From Flavobacteriaceae bacterium (lineage in GTDB: Bacteria; Bacteroidota; Bacteroidia; Flavobacteriales; Flavobacteriaceae): a stretch of DNA of 64,000 nucleotides. The notes below the pieces were generated by a model that saw nothing but the letters and a program-made list of their open reading frames with translations, was not told the DNA's origin and made no database searches. Of the stretch, positions 29,630 through 39,211 are shown one piece after another (the first letter of the stretch is position 1; every line of letters starts with the position of its first letter). Made by a program: the position numbers and the translations under genes. The DNA is taken from positions 19,767 through 83,766 of the forward strand of contig JAITMD010000017.1 of assembly GCA_031277535.1 (NCBI GenBank), read 5' to 3'.

Positions 29630-32600
29630 ATGCAAAAAGAAAACAAAGCTTTACAGGGGGCTTATAACATAGCTAAGTCTAAAGGTTATAATAAATCATT
29701 GGACGAATTCAGTAGCCTTATTTCTACAAATAATGAGGCTTTAAATAACATATATATTGAAGCTAAGTCTAAAGGTTATAGTAAATCATTGGACGAATTT
29801 TCTGATTTAATGGGAGTAAAAAAAAAAGACAATTCAAATTCTACTGTTCCTCAAAAAAGTTCGGAATCAAATTCGGGAAATATTTCTTTGGATACATCAA
29901 GGAAGCTAATTAATAAAAGTAATCCTGAGGTTTCTAAGCTTAATGATGATTTACAAGCTACATATGCTGTGTCTGATACTCGTAAACAAGAGATAACCCA
30001 GAAAGTTGATGCGGAGATTAACCAAGAAGGAATTTGGAATAACATAAAACATTATGGTAAGAAAGCCTTAAATGCAGGTATGGACTATTTAGGTCAAGCT
30101 ACAGGTATGGCTTATTTGTTTGGTGATGGAGAAGTAAGTAAGGATTTAAAGTTTCAAACAAATCCATTAGAAAATGAGTTAAAAGAAGTGAACAAGCAAA
30201 TCAAGCAAGATGTAGCAATTGCTAAGAAAGAAAATAAACCTATTCCCACGTTTACAGAAAAGGAAAAGATAGCTAAGGCACGTGATTTAAAGATTCAAAA
30301 AGAAATTAAATCTGAATCAGATAGTCAAGTGCGTTCATTTATTAAAGAAGCAGAAAAGAGAGTTGATGCTTCTGGTATATCAGATAAAGAGAAATTAAAG
30401 CTTTTTCAAACAAGTGAATTAGACTCTTTATCTGAGAAAGACAGAAATATTCTAAAGAAAAAAGATTTCTTAGAATTTCTTGTTGATAATAATATCAAGG
30501 AAATTAATGAAGTAAAAAATAATAAATACTTAACTCCTGTTGATAGATATACTAAACTAAGTGAACTTTATAATAAGCACAAGTCTAACGTGCTTAATTT
30601 AAAAGAGTCTTATGAAGATTATGTTTCTAATCAAGAAAAGATAGGTAATATAAGAGATAATATTGATGTACTTAAACGTAATTATGGATGGCTTAAAAAT
30701 TTCGTTGATAATGCTGGGGCAACTGGATTAGATTTAACAGCAGGAGGGCTTTCTTTTTTAGACTGGCTTGATACTTCACCTTCAAATAATAGAGCATACA
30801 CAAATGATTCTCCACTTAGAAAGGCAAGTAGTTTTTTACGCGATACAGCTGAGGATGTGAGAAGCAAAATAGCTAAACCTATTTCGATTGAAGACATTAA
30901 TTTTGATAGCCCAAATTTTTTACCTGATTTTGGACAATGGTTTTTGAATACTGCTGTAGCTAATCAAGTGCCTATTTATGCTACTATAGCAACAGGAGCA
31001 GGGGGTATTGCTGCATTAGGAGCTTCTGCAACAGGTACTAAGTATGAGGATATGTTGCAAGATCAAGAAAAGGAAGGTGTAGTTTATAGTGATATGCAAA
31101 AAACACTTGTTCCTATTGGATATGGTGCTTCTGAAACTATTTCTGCTACTGTAGATAGAATGGTAATGATGAATGCAAAAAGAGTTTTTCAATCAGCTAC
31201 TTTGCCTGAAAGAAAAATGATTTCTGGTGGAATGTGGCAAGGAGTCAAAGAATTCTCAAAAGAATTTGGCAAAGGTACTTTGGATGTGGCAAAGAATACA
31301 GTATATGAAGGAATAGATGAGGCAGGAACAGAAATAATGCAAAATTTAATGGACATACATGCTTTAGGTAAGAAAGATGTGGGTGTATTTGACAATGTTT
31401 TTGACGCAACAGCAGCAGGTATGTCAATAGGATTTATCATGTCTGGTTCTTCTAATGCTTTTTCTATTAATAAAGCACTAAAAAATTACACTGTTGACAA
31501 TAACATATCTAAAGCAAACAAAGAAATACTGCGATTAGAAAAAGCTTTAGATAATCCTAATTTATCAGTATTAGAGCAAACCACTATTGAATCTCAATTA
31601 AATAAAGCTAAAGTAAAAAGTCAATCATTCCTTGAAAAGGTAACTAATAATATTTCTTCTCTATCTAATGAAGAGTTTGATGCTTTAAAACGAATTGAGC
31701 GCACACAAGCTAATTTAAAAGAGCAAGCTAAGGAAATACAAAAAGGAGAGTTAGAACAGTCTTTAAAAGACCAAATTGTATCTAATTTAAAAGATGAGTT
31801 TGATGCTGTTGAAAATCAAAGAGTAGGTATCTTAAAACAAGATGCCAATACTATTTTAGGATTGCTACCTCAAAGCGAAATACTTAGATTAAAAAATGAA
31901 GCAAGTAAAGAATTACTTCAAGAACAAGATCCAGAAGGTAACAAAACTATCAATTTGGAAGATGCTGAAATTTCTAAACGTGCATTGGAGAATTATCGCA
32001 AGGAAGAAACTGAAAAGAAAGCTTTAAAAACAAATGAAGCAGCACAGAAAGAAGATATTGTTTCTGATGGAAATATTCAACCTGGAAATGATAAGTTGGA
32101 TTCAGTACAAACAGAACTTGAAAACCAACCACAAGGAAATAACGAAGTACAAAGTGTACAACCCACCGAAACAGTTGAAGGACTTGTAAACAATGAAAGT
32201 AAAGAAACGTTACCTAAACCTACATTTGATAAGTTAGTTAATGTGTATCAAAATTTCTTTGGAGCAGGAAACGTGCATAACGATACTCAAAAGTTAGAGA
32301 AAGTATTAGGTGAAAATCCAAATAATGTATTCTTCCAAAAGCAATGGGAGGGTATTAATAATACTTTCAATAATGAATTAGAGCAACTTGAAAAAGGTGT
32401 TTTACCCAAAGGTCATATTTTTAAATTAGGTAGTCCAACTAAAATACTTCAAGCAGCAGGTATTCCTAATTTACCTATAGAATTAGCAGCAAGTAGAATA
32501 TCAGATAAACAACAACAAGTTAATCATCCATTTGAATTATCAGAGATAAAAGATTTAGCGATAGCAGTACAAAATCCATTAGCTGTATTTGATAGTTCTA

Positions 32601-35600
32601 CAGTAGATGGGAGTTTTGTTGTTTTAACAGAAATTAAAAAAGGGAATAAAAACTTCATTGCTGCTATTGAAGTTAATAAAGTATTAGGCAAAATAGAAGT
32701 AAATAGTATTAGAAGTGTTTACCCAAGAAAGGGTACTCAGATTGCATCAGCAATAAACAATAACCTTACAAGGTACGCTGATAAACAAAAAATGAGAGAA
32801 TGGTTCTCTAAACAGCGGTTCAATTCCGCTGACGTTAAAGGACTGTTCTCTCGTGCTTCAAATATAATACAAAAATTTGAGAATCCAATAATTAATGATG
32901 TTGATTTTCAGGTTGATTATAAGAGATTAGCTTCTGACAATAAATATACTCAGCCTAAAGTCCCTACACAAAATATTTTCATGAATGATGTAGAAGTATT
33001 AAGTAGAGAAACAGAAAGTATAGTTAGTAAAATGGTAGATGAAGGTAAAAATGTATCTGTTAAGTCTGTTGATGTTAGCAATATAATACCTACTCAGAAA
33101 AATGTAAATATCAATAATTTAAAAGAGGTTCAGGATATAAGAGAACGTCCATTATTGTTTAAGCAAGGGGATAAGTATTACGTAATTGATGGACATCACA
33201 GAATCTCTAATGAAATTTTAGAAGGAGAGAAAAAGGTGGAAGCTGATGTATATGACATAGATACTCAGTTTATGCAAACTCCTGATGGTACAATATGGGG
33301 AGCTACATATTTAAACGAACAAGGGCAAAGAGAAATTTATATTAATGAATCAGCATTGAGCCCTGAAACACTATTACATGAAGTATATCATCCATTCGAT
33401 AATATGATGAAACAAGCTTCGTTAGAAGGAGATAATCATGCTATTTCGGCAATTAGTAGACTTGATACTTTAGCTAATGAGAATGGATATTTAAAGAAGG
33501 TTCAAGACAATCCTAATTATGCAAATAAGTCATTAGAACAACAACAATCAGAAGCAAGGGTTCAAATGATAGGAGAGATTGGAAATAAACAATTAGACTC
33601 TTCTTTTTATGAAAAATTAGAAGCTGCAGTTGTAGATGCTATAAGATGGCTTTCTGATAAATTAGGTATCTCTTTAAAAGATTATACTTCTGATCAAATA
33701 TTAAATCTAAAACTTGAAGAAATTGTAAAAGGAAGTTTGGCAAGCGCAAACAAAGGAGACTTTGAAAAAAAGAAGGGTATCGACCAACGCCAGAATGCTG
33801 ATTACTCACCTTCCGCTAACGTCCAAAACCGCTTTGACGCATCCCCTTCTGAAGCAAAGATACAAAATGATGCAGATAGTAAAAAAGAAGTAGATGAAGT
33901 AAAGCAAAAGTCTAAGCGTAAAAAACAGGCATTTACAAATAGAGCCTTTAATTCTGAAAACTTAAATAACACTGTTCGTGAAAAATTAGATGAATTAGGA
34001 TTGAAGTATGATGTAGAGAGTCAAGAGTTAGCACAAAAGAACGCAGAGAAGATTATCAAAGAATTAGGAATAGCAGATGCTTACATTCTCGCTAAAGAGG
34101 GGAAAATACGTGGTGGTGCAAGAATGTGGGTAATGGCTCAAACATTCGAGGATATAAATAAACAGATATCTGATGCAGTTGATAAAAATGATACAAAGTT
34201 GGTTGAATATCTATCAGATGAACTTGCTCTTATTATGAAAGTATTTGCTAATGAAAGAACCTTAAATGGGCAAGAAACTGCCATGCTTAATAGAATTTAT
34301 AACAATTTTGAAATGAAGTATGATTTAGGGTTAGCTAAAGAAAGATGGGAGAAACAATTTGGAGATGAAATGCCAGTTGAAATAGAAGCAATATTAAAAA
34401 AACAATCACAGAATATTGAAAAGCTTGAGAAACAAATAAAAGAACTTGAAGACAAGGTTGGGACACTCGAAGAACAAGAAGCCTTTAGTAATATACAAGA
34501 GGCTTTGAATAAAGAGAGTAATAAAAAGCCAAGTGAGAGTTCTTTAAAAAAGGCTGCCTCCGCTCTTAGAAAGACTAAGTTTACAAAAACCTTGAATGAC
34601 CTTAATAAACTTCAAAGTGATCCATTAGGAGTATTGAAAGGAATACTTGATGGAGCAATAGAAGTTGCAGCTACAGCCTTAGAAGCAGGTGCAACAATTG
34701 AACAGGCAGTTAAAAAAGGTATTGAAGAAATAAAAAAATCTAATTGGTACAAAAAACTATCTAATGAAGGTAAGATACAAGCGGAGAGTATTTCAAAAAA
34801 GGATATTAGAAACTTTATAAAAAAAGAACTTTCAATTCCAAGCCAGAATAATGATATTGAACAAGGAGCAATAAAGGTTGAAGGAGATTTATTATATCGA
34901 TTAGTAGCAGATGGTATTGACAATATTAAAGATCTTACAGATGCTGTTCATAAAACGTTAGAATCTAAATATCCAAACTTAACACATAGAGAAGTAAGAG
35001 ATGCTATAACTGGATATGGTAAACAAATTAATGAAACACAAGATGTCATTAAAAAAGAAATCAGTAAGTTAAAAACAGATGGAAAGCAAATTTCAGCATT
35101 AGAGGATTTATCTAATAACAAAAGACCATTAAGAAGTGGTCGTAAACCAAAGGAATACACATCAGAGCAAAGAAATAGAATTAAGCAAATTAAAGAACTT
35201 CTTAAGAACTTGTCTCTTGATGATTCAACTGATAAACAAAAGTATTACAAAGATGCTTTAGAGGTATACAAAACAAGAGTGAAAAATAGATTGAATGATC
35301 TACAAGATGCTATTGATAAGAATGAACGAATCATTAAAGAAAAACGTAATACTATTTTAGATGATGAAGCTAAGCAATTAATAAAACAAAAAGAAGAATT
35401 GCAAAAAGAGTATGATGATCATTTTGGTAAAGTAATAAAAAGTGAAGAAACATTAGTAAATGAAACTGTTAATAGAAAAGAAAAAAGTCTTAGGAATTTA
35501 GAATTAGAACTTGAGTTTGTAAAGAATAATCAGAAGCAATCTCCAAAGGCAGAGAAGAAAGAGATAACAGCTACTAAAATAGACATACTAAATAAGCAAA

Positions 35601-37039
35601 TTGCTGAAAAAAGAACAGAATTAAATAACCTATTGGAAGAAGTAGGTATAGCAGAAACTAAACGACTTGAAAGAGCTAAAAAATACCAAAGAAATAGACT
35701 GAGTGAACTGAAAGAAAAATTAGCAAATAAAGATTTTACTAAGCGAAAGACTATTAAGGTAAAATATGATACAGACCTTGCTGATTTAAAGTTAAAGGTA
35801 ATGGAGACTAAAACTAAATGGGATATTGAGTTTGAAAAAGAAGAACTTCGAAAGAGAGGTATTCCTACAAAAGTAATTGACATTGTCTTTAAAACATTCG
35901 GAACTATAAAAGGATTAAAAGCTACTGCTGACTTATCCGCTTTGTTACGTCAAGGTATTATGTTAGGATTGATAAACCCTAAAGAGTTTGGAAAATCTGC
36001 TGTTAACATGCATAAATTTGCATTTAGCAATGATTATTATAAAAAATGGATGAGCAAATTAGAATCATCAAAAGATTATATTAATATCATTGAGGATGGA
36101 GTATTTATAGCAGATAATACTGTTCAAAGATTGAGACAAGAAGAAGCCTTTATGGATAGCATGCTTTCAAAAATTCCTATAGTAGGTAATATCACAGGAG
36201 GGAGTGAAAGAGCATATTCAGGGTTTTTAAATATGTTAAGGGTAGAAGTTTATAGAAAATATGCTGCAGAACATGAAGCTTTTGGTTACACAAGAGAGAA
36301 TGATCCTGAGGTATTCAAAGCTATAGGAAGTCTTATAAATAGCGCAACCTTAAGAGGTCCATCAATAACCACAGATCCTACAATTAATAGAGCTTTAAAC
36401 GTTGTATTCTTTTCTCCAAAAGCTATAACAGCGCCATTAGGGCTTTTAAAGACTGCTTTTAATTCAAAAGCTTCGCCTATCATAAGAAAAAGAGCAGTAG
36501 CAAGTTTTGTTGCTTTAGCTGGCTATAATATTGTTATGACTCAAATTTTAGCAATGGCTTGGAATTTATTAGTAAAAAGAGATGATGAAGATGAAGAAGC
36601 TACAGTTGATTATAATCCTGTTTCGACTGATTTTGCAAAATTAAAAATAGGTAAAAAGAGATATGATACTACTGCTGGTATTGGTATTCAAATGCGAACT
36701 TTAGCAAGATTTTTATCAAATAGAAAATCACAAGGAATTGACTATGATACCATGACTTTTGAAGAATTAAATAGTGATAGATTTAATGATCTTGGACGAT
36801 TTTTCTTAAATAAATTTAGTCCTGCGGTATCTACAACAGTTAAAACATTAAATGGTAAACACCCTGAAGATTTTTATAAAGATTTAGAAGATGCAACTAC
36901 TTGGGATTTCACAAAAGCTTTATTCATCCCTATTGGCATTGCAGATATTATTGAAGCTATAAATAATAATGAAGAGCCAGAACAGATTATGTATGATCTT
37001 ATACTTAATACTTATGGAATAGGAGTTCAAGAGTATTAA
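29630..37039 (+). CDS. Giant polyvalent cargo protein (MuF-C-like, ParB-like, HExxH, LPD38-like)
   Basis: 2469 aa from the ATG at 29630; an in-frame TTG at 29606 is less likely. Visible parts in order: two short N-terminal repeats around AKSKGYxKSLDEFS (residues about 10-65); helical regions with a membrane-like Gly/Ala stretch near 455; a MuF-C-like domain at about 940-1090 (HPFELSEIKDLAIAVQNPLA); a ParB-like motif VIDGHHRI near 1185; a zinc-peptidase-like HEVYH near 1250; long coiled coils; and an LPD38-like C-terminal domain at about 2080-2320. It is likely packaged and injected with DNA, as are the large proteins after the muzzle in crAss-like phages. Domain names are from pattern recognition. 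Confidence 0.7.
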   Translation: MQKENKALQGAYNIAKSKGYNKSLDEFSSLISTNNEALNNIYIEAKSKGYSKSLDEFSDLMGVKKKDNSNSTVPQKSSESNSGNISLDTSRKLINKSNPEVSKLNDDLQATYAVSDTRKQEITQKVDAEINQEGIWNNIKHYGKKALNAGMDYLGQATGMAYLFGDGEVSKDLKFQTNPLENELKEVNKQIKQDVAIAKKENKPIPTFTEKEKIAKARDLKIQKEIKSESDSQVRSFIKEAEKRVDASGISDKEKLKLFQTSELDSLSEKDRNILKKKDFLEFLVDNNIKEINEVKNNKYLTPVDRYTKLSELYNKHKSNVLNLKESYEDYVSNQEKIGNIRDNIDVLKRNYGWLKNFVDNAGATGLDLTAGGLSFLDWLDTSPSNNRAYTNDSPLRKASSFLRDTAEDVRSKIAKPISIEDINFDSPNFLPDFGQWFLNTAVANQVPIYATIATGAGGIAALGASATGTKYEDMLQDQEKEGVVYSDMQKTLVPIGYGASETISATVDRMVMMNAKRVFQSATLPERKMISGGMWQGVKEFSKEFGKGTLDVAKNTVYEGIDEAGTEIMQNLMDIHALGKKDVGVFDNVFDATAAGMSIGFIMSGSSNAFSINKALKNYTVDNNISKANKEILRLEKALDNPNLSVLEQTTIESQLNKAKVKSQSFLEKVTNNISSLSNEEFDALKRIERTQANLKEQAKEIQKGELEQSLKDQIVSNLKDEFDAVENQRVGILKQDANTILGLLPQSEILRLKNEASKELLQEQDPEGNKTINLEDAEISKRALENYRKEETEKKALKTNEAAQKEDIVSDGNIQPGNDKLDSVQTELENQPQGNNEVQSVQPTETVEGLVNNESKETLPKPTFDKLVNVYQNFFGAGNVHNDTQKLEKVLGENPNNVFFQKQWEGINNTFNNELEQLEKGVLPKGHIFKLGSPTKILQAAGIPNLPIELAASRISDKQQQVNHPFELSEIKDLAIAVQNPLAVFDSSTVDGSFVVLTEIKKGNKNFIAAIEVNKVLGKIEVNSIRSVYPRKGTQIASAINNNLTRYADKQKMREWFSKQRFNSADVKGLFSRASNIIQKFENPIINDVDFQVDYKRLASDNKYTQPKVPTQNIFMNDVEVLSRETESIVSKMVDEGKNVSVKSVDVSNIIPTQKNVNINNLKEVQDIRERPLLFKQGDKYYVIDGHHRISNEILEGEKKVEADVYDIDTQFMQTPDGTIWGATYLNEQGQREIYINESALSPETLLHEVYHPFDNMMKQASLEGDNHAISAISRLDTLANENGYLKKVQDNPNYANKSLEQQQSEARVQMIGEIGNKQLDSSFYEKLEAAVVDAIRWLSDKLGISLKDYTSDQILNLKLEEIVKGSLASANKGDFEKKKGIDQRQNADYSPSANVQNRFDASPSEAKIQNDADSKKEVDEVKQKSKRKKQAFTNRAFNSENLNNTVREKLDELGLKYDVESQELAQKNAEKIIKELGIADAYILAKEGKIRGGARMWVMAQTFEDINKQISDAVDKNDTKLVEYLSDELALIMKVFANERTLNGQETAMLNRIYNNFEMKYDLGLAKERWEKQFGDEMPVEIEAILKKQSQNIEKLEKQIKELEDKVGTLEEQEAFSNIQEALNKESNKKPSESSLKKAASALRKTKFTKTLNDLNKLQSDPLGVLKGILDGAIEVAATALEAGATIEQAVKKGIEEIKKSNWYKKLSNEGKIQAESISKKDIRNFIKKELSIPSQNNDIEQGAIKVEGDLLYRLVADGIDNIKDLTDAVHKTLESKYPNLTHREVRDAITGYGKQINETQDVIKKEISKLKTDGKQISALEDLSNNKRPLRSGRKPKEYTSEQRNRIKQIKELLKNLSLDDSTDKQKYYKDALEVYKTRVKNRLNDLQDAIDKNERIIKEKRNTILDDEAKQLIKQKEELQKEYDDHFGKVIKSEETLVNETVNRKEKSLRNLELELEFVKNNQKQSPKAEKKEITATKIDILNKQIAEKRTELNNLLEEVGIAETKRLERAKKYQRNRLSELKEKLANKDFTKRKTIKVKYDTDLADLKLKVMETKTKWDIEFEKEELRKRGIPTKVIDIVFKTFGTIKGLKATADLSALLRQGIMLGLINPKEFGKSAVNMHKFAFSNDYYKKWMSKLESSKDYINIIEDGVFIADNTVQRLRQEEAFMDSMLSKIPIVGNITGGSERAYSGFLNMLRVEVYRKYAAEHEAFGYTRENDPEVFKAIGSLINSATLRGPSITTDPTINRALNVVFFSPKAITAPLGLLKTAFNSKASPIIRKRAVASFVALAGYNIVMTQILAMAWNLLVKRDDEDEEATVDYNPVSTDFAKLKIGKKRYDTTAGIGIQMRTLARFLSNRKSQGIDYDTMTFEELNSDRFNDLGRFFLNKFSPAVSTTVKTLNGKHPEDFYKDLEDATTWDFTKALFIPIGIADIIEAINNNEEPEQIMYDLILNTYGIGVQEY
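32794..32852. repeat. Palindromic element inside the cargo gene
   Basis: Outer arms GAGAGAA (32794-32800) and TTCTCTC (32846-32852), inner arms CAGCGG (32813-32818) and CCGCTG (32826-32831). The core TAAACAGCGGTTCAATTCCG and following CTGACGTTA is repeated after the gene at 37121 and 37198. It is read in frame. Confidence 0.6.
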
Positions 37040-37104
37040 AACAGAACAATGCTATCAATAAAGAAGTGATGGTAGAGTATCAGAAGTTGGTGAAATAAAA
37101 AAAA

Positions 37105-37168
37105 GCCTGAATAGTTTTCTAAACAGCGTTCCAATTACGCTGAAGTTAGAAACCATATCTATTCAGAC
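37105..37168 (+). repeat. Palindromic element after the cargo gene, possible terminator
   Basis: Nested stems: CTGAATAG (37107-37114) with CTATTCAG (37159-37166), TTTCTAA with TTAGAAA, and CAGCGT (37124-37129) with ACGCTG (37137-37142). Same core as the in-gene element with compensating changes in the inner stem (CAGCGG/CCGCTG becomes CAGCGT/ACGCTG). Confidence 0.7.
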
Positions 37169-37194
37169 TCACTTCACCCTTAGTTAAATAACTT

Positions 37195-37230
37195 ACTAAA
37201 CAGCGGTACAATTCCGCTGACGTTAGCTTG
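37195..37230 (+). repeat. Palindromic element, third copy
   Basis: CTAAACAGCGGTACAATTCC followed by GCTGACGTTAG folds through CTAA/TTAG and CAGCGG/CCGCTG. 27 bp after the previous copy. The remaining gap 37231-37324 holds only a possible promoter. Confidence 0.7.
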
Positions 37231-37275
37231 CTATATATACTATGCAAATGTAATGTAAAATTATTATAAGTTTTA

Positions 37276-37306
37276 TTGTTATTGATATTAATGAATTATA
37301 TATTTA
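37276..37306 (+). promoter_or_regulatory. Possible promoter of the 2-deoxyribosyltransferase/TIR-like gene
   Basis: TTG at 37276-37278, 20-bp spacer, TATATTTA at 37299-37306 (one off TAnnTTTG), 19 bp before the ATG at 37325. Confidence 0.45.
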
Positions 37307-37324
37307 TCGATTAAACTTTTAATT

Positions 37325-38206
37325 ATGTCAGCTAAAAAAAATGTACAAGAAGAAGATAATGTAATAAAAGAAAATGTAAAAATAGGTAAAGAAGATGAGA
37401 AGAAGATTATGTGTGGAATAATTATGCCAATTTCTGATCATAAAGAATATCCTATAGGGCATTGGAAAGAAGTAGAAGGTATAATCAAAGATGTATTAAG
37501 TTCTTTGAAATTACACTCAAGAATAGTTAGTGATGATGATTCAGTTGGATTAATTCAAGAGAGGATTGTTACAAATATCTACAATGATGATATAATTGTT
37601 TGTGATGTTAGTTCTAAAAACCCTAATGTGATGTTTGAATTAGGATTAAGATTAGCATTTGATAAACCAACTATTATAGTAATTGATGACAAAACTAATT
37701 ACTCCTTTGATATTGGTTCAATAGAACATATATCTTATCCTTCATCATTAAGATTTGGAGACATTTTAAGTTTTAAAGAGAAGCTGGCTCAAAAGATAGA
37801 AGCTACATTAAAAAAGAAAAATGAAGATTCGGAATATAGCCCATTCTTAAAGAGCTTTGGAAGAACAATAAAGCCAGCAAAAATAAATAACACAGAAATA
37901 CCTATTAATGAATTTGTAATTGAAAAGTTAGATTCATTACATAGAATTGTTGGTGATTTTGTTAAAGATAAAGAAGTTCATGTAAAAATAAATTCGAGTA
38001 TTAATAATAGGATAGATTTATTAAGCACTATCCTTAATGATAAAGAAATAATGAATGAAATTAAAGAAAGTTTCGGAAACTTTGGATCTATTAGATCAAT
38101 AAGTAATGTAAAGGAAATTATAGCTAATCATTACCCTAATGCTATTAAAATTTTAGATAATTCAGATTATTTAAAAATTCATTTTGAGAGTAAAAGTCGT
38201 AAATAA
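37325..38206 (+). CDS. Nucleoside 2-deoxyribosyltransferase/TIR-like effector candidate
   Basis: 293 aa. Residues 30-120 form a Rossmann-like domain: CGIIMPISDH strand, a helix, then DDIIVCDVSSKNPNVMFELGLRLAF and TIIVIDD. The 'D-S/T-x-x-NPNVxxELG' segment with its conserved Glu is the signature of 2-deoxyribosyltransferase-like and TIR-like domains, several of which degrade NAD or nucleotides in phage defence. The C-terminal 170 residues are helical and unrecognised. It has its own promoter and terminator after the late genes, as a prophage cargo gene would. A defence role is inference. Confidence 0.65.
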   Translation: MSAKKNVQEEDNVIKENVKIGKEDEKKIMCGIIMPISDHKEYPIGHWKEVEGIIKDVLSSLKLHSRIVSDDDSVGLIQERIVTNIYNDDIIVCDVSSKNPNVMFELGLRLAFDKPTIIVIDDKTNYSFDIGSIEHISYPSSLRFGDILSFKEKLAQKIEATLKKKNEDSEYSPFLKSFGRTIKPAKINNTEIPINEFVIEKLDSLHRIVGDFVKDKEVHVKINSSINNRIDLLSTILNDKEIMNEIKESFGNFGSIRSISNVKEIIANHYPNAIKILDNSDYLKIHFESKSRK

Positions 38207-38212
38207 AATAAG

Positions 38213-38236
38213 AAAGCCCCAATTAAGGGGCTTTTG
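38213..38236. terminator. Bidirectional terminator
   Basis: AAAGCCCC pairs with GGGGCTTT around AATTAA, with T or A runs on both sides. Serves the convergent genes ending at 38206 and 38239. Confidence 0.85.
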
Positions 38237-38238
38237 TG

Positions 38239-39096
38239 TTAGTTTGGTTCATCTATTTCTTCTCCATTTTTATTAACTTTTTTAATAGTTAACTTATATC
38301 TTCCTGTTGAATGATCTTTTTCAAAGTGTGCTTTAGCAAGTATCGTAGAAAATAGTTGTACTGGAGCTGCATCATCAAGATAATATTTGTTTTCAAAATA
38401 ATCTGGACCAAACAATATGTTGTTTGGTGGAGTAAGTGGATTCCCTGGCGTTATAGGTGAACTTTGTGGAGGTAATATTTGATAATTAAATTCGTGATGT
38501 AGTCCAGTATAAAAATCTCTTAATACAATTTTATTAATGTTAGAAGGAGAATATTTTTTAGGATTATATGGTAGTGTACGATCATTATCAATAGAAAGAA
38601 TGACTTTTTCACCTGTGCTATCTGAAGTTAATTCAATGAAAAAGTTTTTGAAATACCAGCTTGCTTCTGTGTCAGCAGGATACTTGTTATTATAAGGTAT
38701 ATCATTAGCATTTAAATATGGCGTTAATATAGCTTGTAATTCATAACATTCACTAAATATAAGATCCTGCGTAAAATTTGGTGGGGTACTACCTCCTGCT
38801 GGTATACTATTAAAATTAGCAAAAGGATCAATATCTATTAACATTTCTGAGTATTGATGATCGTAATAACTAAATACATCATCAAAATTTTGTGACTTAG
38901 AAAATTTTGGTAAAAAAATAAGATTAGCAGTAAATTTTTCACCTGTATTGTTTGTAATAATGTGTTTTGCGAATTTATAAATCTCCACAACAGCTTGTTC
39001 TTTGTAATTTGAATTACTTTCTTTAATTGAGTTATTGTCTTCTTTTGAGCAAGAAACAATAGAAATAGCAAAAGCTAATAATAGAATTTTCTTCAT
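38239..39096 (-). CDS. Prophage lipoprotein, PKF family
   Basis: 285 aa. Lipoprotein signal MKKILLLAFAISIVSC (Cys16). The LIFLPKF strand near residue 66 and the preceding NNTGE segment match the layout of the proteins at 1, 918 and 10059. No enzymatic motif. A single gene flanked by a bidirectional terminator and an AT-rich leader. Function unknown; probably surface-exposed. Confidence 0.75.
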   Translation of the reverse strand: MKKILLLAFAISIVSCSKEDNNSIKESNSNYKEQAVVEIYKFAKHIITNNTGEKFTANLIFLPKFSKSQNFDDVFSYYDHQYSEMLIDIDPFANFNSIPAGGSTPPNFTQDLIFSECYELQAILTPYLNANDIPYNNKYPADTEASWYFKNFFIELTSDSTGEKVILSIDNDRTLPYNPKKYSPSNINKIVLRDFYTGLHHEFNYQILPPQSSPITPGNPLTPPNNILFGPDYFENKYYLDDAAPVQLFSTILAKAHFEKDHSTGRYKLTIKKVNKNGEEIDEPN

Positions 39097-39211
39097 AATT
39101 AATAAATTTATTAAATTGGTTGTTTTAAAATTAAGATAATTTTAATTAAAAACAATACTTTGTAAGTAAAAATGTGTTACAAAATTTTACTTCTGTAACA
39201 CACTATTTAGT

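Noticed and set aside
32794..32852. Integron attC site
   Set aside because: It has an imperfect palindrome, but the GTTRRRY/RYYYAAC core pair is missing and there are no cassettes or integron integrase.
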